This document shows positions 62,113 to 64,000 of a stretch of 64,000 nt of DNA, one piece after another. Under the pieces are notes generated by a model. It saw nothing but the letters and a program-made list of their open reading frames with translations. It was not told the DNA's origin and made no database searches. Origin of the DNA: Conchiformibius sp. (lineage in GTDB: Bacteria; Pseudomonadota; Gammaproteobacteria; Burkholderiales; Neisseriaceae); contig JASBYJ010000001.1 of NCBI GenBank assembly GCA_029984035.1, positions 124,001 to 188,000 of the forward strand, read 5' to 3'. The stretch's first letter is position 1. Every line of letters begins with the position of its first letter. Position numbers and translations under genes: made by a program.

Positions 62113-62514
62113 GGCCGCATACTGCTGAAAGGATTGTGCCGGGGGCGAGCATTATAGCCCATTCCTTGTCAAACCGTTACCTTGCGCTATAGCAGGGCAA
62201 GCTGATTGGTGGTGATTGAAGTGGGTAAGATATTGAGGTTTCAGGCAGCCTGAAAGAATGTGTAGTGATTGCCCTGCTGATAAAGACGGGTATAAGGCGG
62301 GGTTTCCCGCTCTGAATAACACCAATGGTTCTGCATCTCAATCTGGATAGTGATTCAATGATGGCTTTCATTTAATTATTTGATTTTAATCGGCGAAGTT
62401 TTGATTTACTATACGGAGAACAGTGTGTAGCCGCAGTTTTTGACTTTTCAGGCAGCCTGAAACCATATTACTATAAGACTTTCGAGATTAATCTATTATC
62501 AAAGGACGCAAAAC
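62113..62514. other. Intergenic region upstream of adk
   Basis: No gene supported. It holds uptake sequences at about 62240-62254 and 62447-62461, and should contain divergent promoters for the nudix gene and adk; I see no convincing hexamer pair. Confidence 0.5.
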
Positions 62515-63162
62515 ATGAAAATTTTGTTATTGGGCGCACCGGGTGCAGGTAAAGGCACTCAGGCACAGTTTATTACCCGCGAATTTAATATCCCGCAAAT
62601 TTCCACAGGCGATATGCTCCGCGCGGCGATTAAAGCGGGAACGCCTTTGGGTGTGGAGGCGAAGAAAATTATGGATGAAGGCGGTTTGGTGCGCGATGAC
62701 ATCATTATCGGCTTGGTGAAAGAGCGTATCGCACAAGACGATTGCAAAGGCGGCTTCCTGTTTGACGGCTTTCCGCGCACTTTGGAACAGGCAAAAGCGA
62801 TGGTGGATGCCGGTGTCGACTTGGACGCCGTAGTGGAAATCGATGTGCCTGACGAAGCGATTATCGAGCGTATGAGCGGCCGCCGTATCCACTTGCCTTC
62901 GGGACGCACCTACCATATCCGCCATAATCCGCCCAAAGTGGCAGGCAAAGACGATGAAACGGGCGAAGATTTGATACAGCGTGATGACGACAAAGAAGAA
63001 ACCGTGAAAAAGCGGTTGGACGTTTATCACACCCAAACCGAAGTTCTGATTGGTTTTTACAGCACGCTTTCAGGCAGCAATGCACCGCGTTATATCAAAG
63101 TGGACGGCACGCAGGCAGTGGAAACCGTGCGTACGCAGATTTTGGATGCGTTGCGGGGATAA
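62515..63162 (+). CDS. adk: Adenylate kinase
   Basis: Interconverts 2 ADP with ATP + AMP. 215 residues, the long form with a LID domain. P-loop GAPGAGKGTQA at 7-17, NMP-binding STGDMLRAAI, DGFPRT at 84-89 and the LID segment GRRIHLPSGRTYHIRHNPPK. The LID lacks the four zinc cysteines, as in other Gram-negatives. Ribosome site AAAGGA at 62500-62505 fits ATG 62515. Confidence 0.97.
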   Translation: MKILLLGAPGAGKGTQAQFITREFNIPQISTGDMLRAAIKAGTPLGVEAKKIMDEGGLVRDDIIIGLVKERIAQDDCKGGFLFDGFPRTLEQAKAMVDAGVDLDAVVEIDVPDEAIIERMSGRRIHLPSGRTYHIRHNPPKVAGKDDETGEDLIQRDDDKEETVKKRLDVYHTQTEVLIGFYSTLSGSNAPRYIKVDGTQAVETVRTQILDALRG

Positions 63163-63232
63163 TGTTTCCCCATATTTTTTCAGGCTGCCTGAACGGTATT
63201 CAGGCAGCTTGCGGTTATGATTGGGCGGTAAG

Positions 63233-63796
63233 ATGAAAAAAATTCTGTCTGTTTTATGTTTGGGCGTATGCTTGTCGGCAAATGCCGAATCTCCGTTTTT
63301 ACAAAGATTTGGCGAAAATTTGGAAGACGAGCAATATGTTTTTCAAGAAGAAAGCCTGGCTTTGCCTGCATTGCCTGATCCGCAATCCGCCGATTGGGTT
63401 AAATTGCCTTTGGAAGCGGCTTTTCAGGGGAGTGCCTATATTTTTCCCGACAGTATCGTTGCTGCGCCGGACGGTAGCATCCGTTATATCGTCAATGCCC
63501 GCTCTCCGTCGGGATACGACAATATTACGGCGGAAGGTCTGCTGTGTGTGAAGAGCACTTCCATTGTGGCTTCCGAACCGGTGAAATGGAAAGCTTATGC
63601 TTTCGGCGATACGGCAGGCAAACGTTGGATAACGGCCCGCCGTCCGCAATGGCGGGTATTGGCGGATAAACCCGACCCGTTGCGTACGGCTTTATACGAA
63701 GCATTTTGCCGCAACGGCAAGCTGAACAGTTCCGATGAATTGCGTAAGGCATTGCATACTTATATCCGCAGTGTTCCGAGTTATAACGACCGTTAA
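63233..63796 (+). CDS. CNP1-like family protein, predicted exported
   Basis: 187 residues. Signal peptide MKKILSVLCLGVCLSANA, then a domain with the CNP1-like pattern: LPALPDPQSADWVKLPLE, YIFPDSIVAAPDGSIRYIVNARSPSGYDNITAEG, CVKSTSIVASEPVKWKAYAFG and RTALYEAFCRNG. Function unknown; in beta-proteobacteria it is an envelope protein. ATG 63233 is preferred to the TTG at 63221. An imperfect uptake-sequence hairpin at 63180-63210 separates it from adk. Confidence 0.85.
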   Translation: MKKILSVLCLGVCLSANAESPFLQRFGENLEDEQYVFQEESLALPALPDPQSADWVKLPLEAAFQGSAYIFPDSIVAAPDGSIRYIVNARSPSGYDNITAEGLLCVKSTSIVASEPVKWKAYAFGDTAGKRWITARRPQWRVLADKPDPLRTALYEAFCRNGKLNSSDELRKALHTYIRSVPSYNDR

Positions 63797-63931
63797 GACC
63801 CGCACTCAGCGATATGAAGCTGTATTGGACGATAAGCTGGCTTGGTCGGGTTTTGGCATGAGATGCTGTTGTTTGCACCTGATTCAAACTCTGCGTTGAA
63901 TGCAATAAAAATTGTATGGTTTACAGGCAAG

Positions 63932-63966
63932 AAATCCGCACAAGGCAATTAAGCCTGTGCGGATTT
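63932..63966. terminator. Hairpin near the right edge
   Basis: AAATCCGCACAAGGC and GCCTGTGCGGATTT pair with a single bulged A around loop AATTAA. A-rich and T-rich ends make it a possible bidirectional terminator for the CNP1-like gene and a leftward gene beyond the window edge. Confidence 0.55.
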
Positions 63967-64000
63967 GAATTTTCAAACAGCAGTTTAGCGGTATGAAAGT

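Noticed and set aside
63985..64000. 3' end of a leftward gene at the window edge
   Set aside because: A TAA on the minus strand follows a hairpin, but only four codons are visible, too few to support a gene.

Overview
The window is a stretch of chromosome from a member of the Neisseriaceae. It is crowded with the 12-mer AGGCTGCCTGAA, usually extended to the near-palindrome TTCAGGCTGCCTGAA. This is the DNA uptake sequence dialect named AG-simDUS after Simonsiella. The tmRNA tag reads ANDETFALAA, one residue from my recollection of the Neisseria tag, and gene content and protein lengths fit Neisseria-like bacteria. I cannot name the genus from this window. Most of it is housekeeping DNA of moderate GC with short operons, often separated by hairpins made of two inverted uptake sequences.

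Layout, left to right: gluQ (5' cut), dinG, choline transporter betT, rdgC-rsmJ, proB, tRNA-Phe, a DUF3108 protein, uvrC, guaB, a DUF4124 protein, an NfsA-like reductase, hemL, rph-hslR, metR, a FadL-type porin, putP, an alanine/glycine symporter, a DUF1508 protein, trmH-panD-hydroxyacid dehydrogenase, a YdcF protein, lysO, pgk, a DUF3079 protein, mntP, a small zinc finger protein, queH, an HMA-CDF transporter, ampG and folA. Next is an AT-rich three-gene islet (37.2-42.1 kb) that looks like a ribitol-phosphate polymer locus: a Bcs1-like CDP-ribitol synthase, a CDP-polyol transferase and a two-domain glycosyltransferase/TagF-like enzyme. Core genes resume with yciO, pncC, nagZ, ssrA (tmRNA), a ThiP-like permease, tilS, the lactate genes lutA-lutC-lutB plus lldP, an accessory patch with small orphan genes and a decayed IS1016-type transposase (55.1-56.7 kb), nitroreductase-doxX with a divergent LysR regulator, rng, nudix-gloB, adk and a CNP1-like protein.

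Three signals go beyond ordinary annotation. First, 47.97-48.16 kb holds Fur-box-like sites, a -35/-10 promoter with 17-bp spacing, three hairpins and a T-tract terminator but no convincing ORF: a good candidate for an iron-regulated small RNA of the NrrF/RyhB type. Second, three related 142-150 bp elements (21.07, 29.93 and 45.04 kb) have inverted ends and flanking direct repeats and look like an unnamed MITE family. Third, uptake sequences are built into genes: they supply stop codons giving -QAA C-termini, an iron-sulfur cysteine in DinG, and part of the tmRNA.

All coordinates and motifs were read by eye; no database search was possible.
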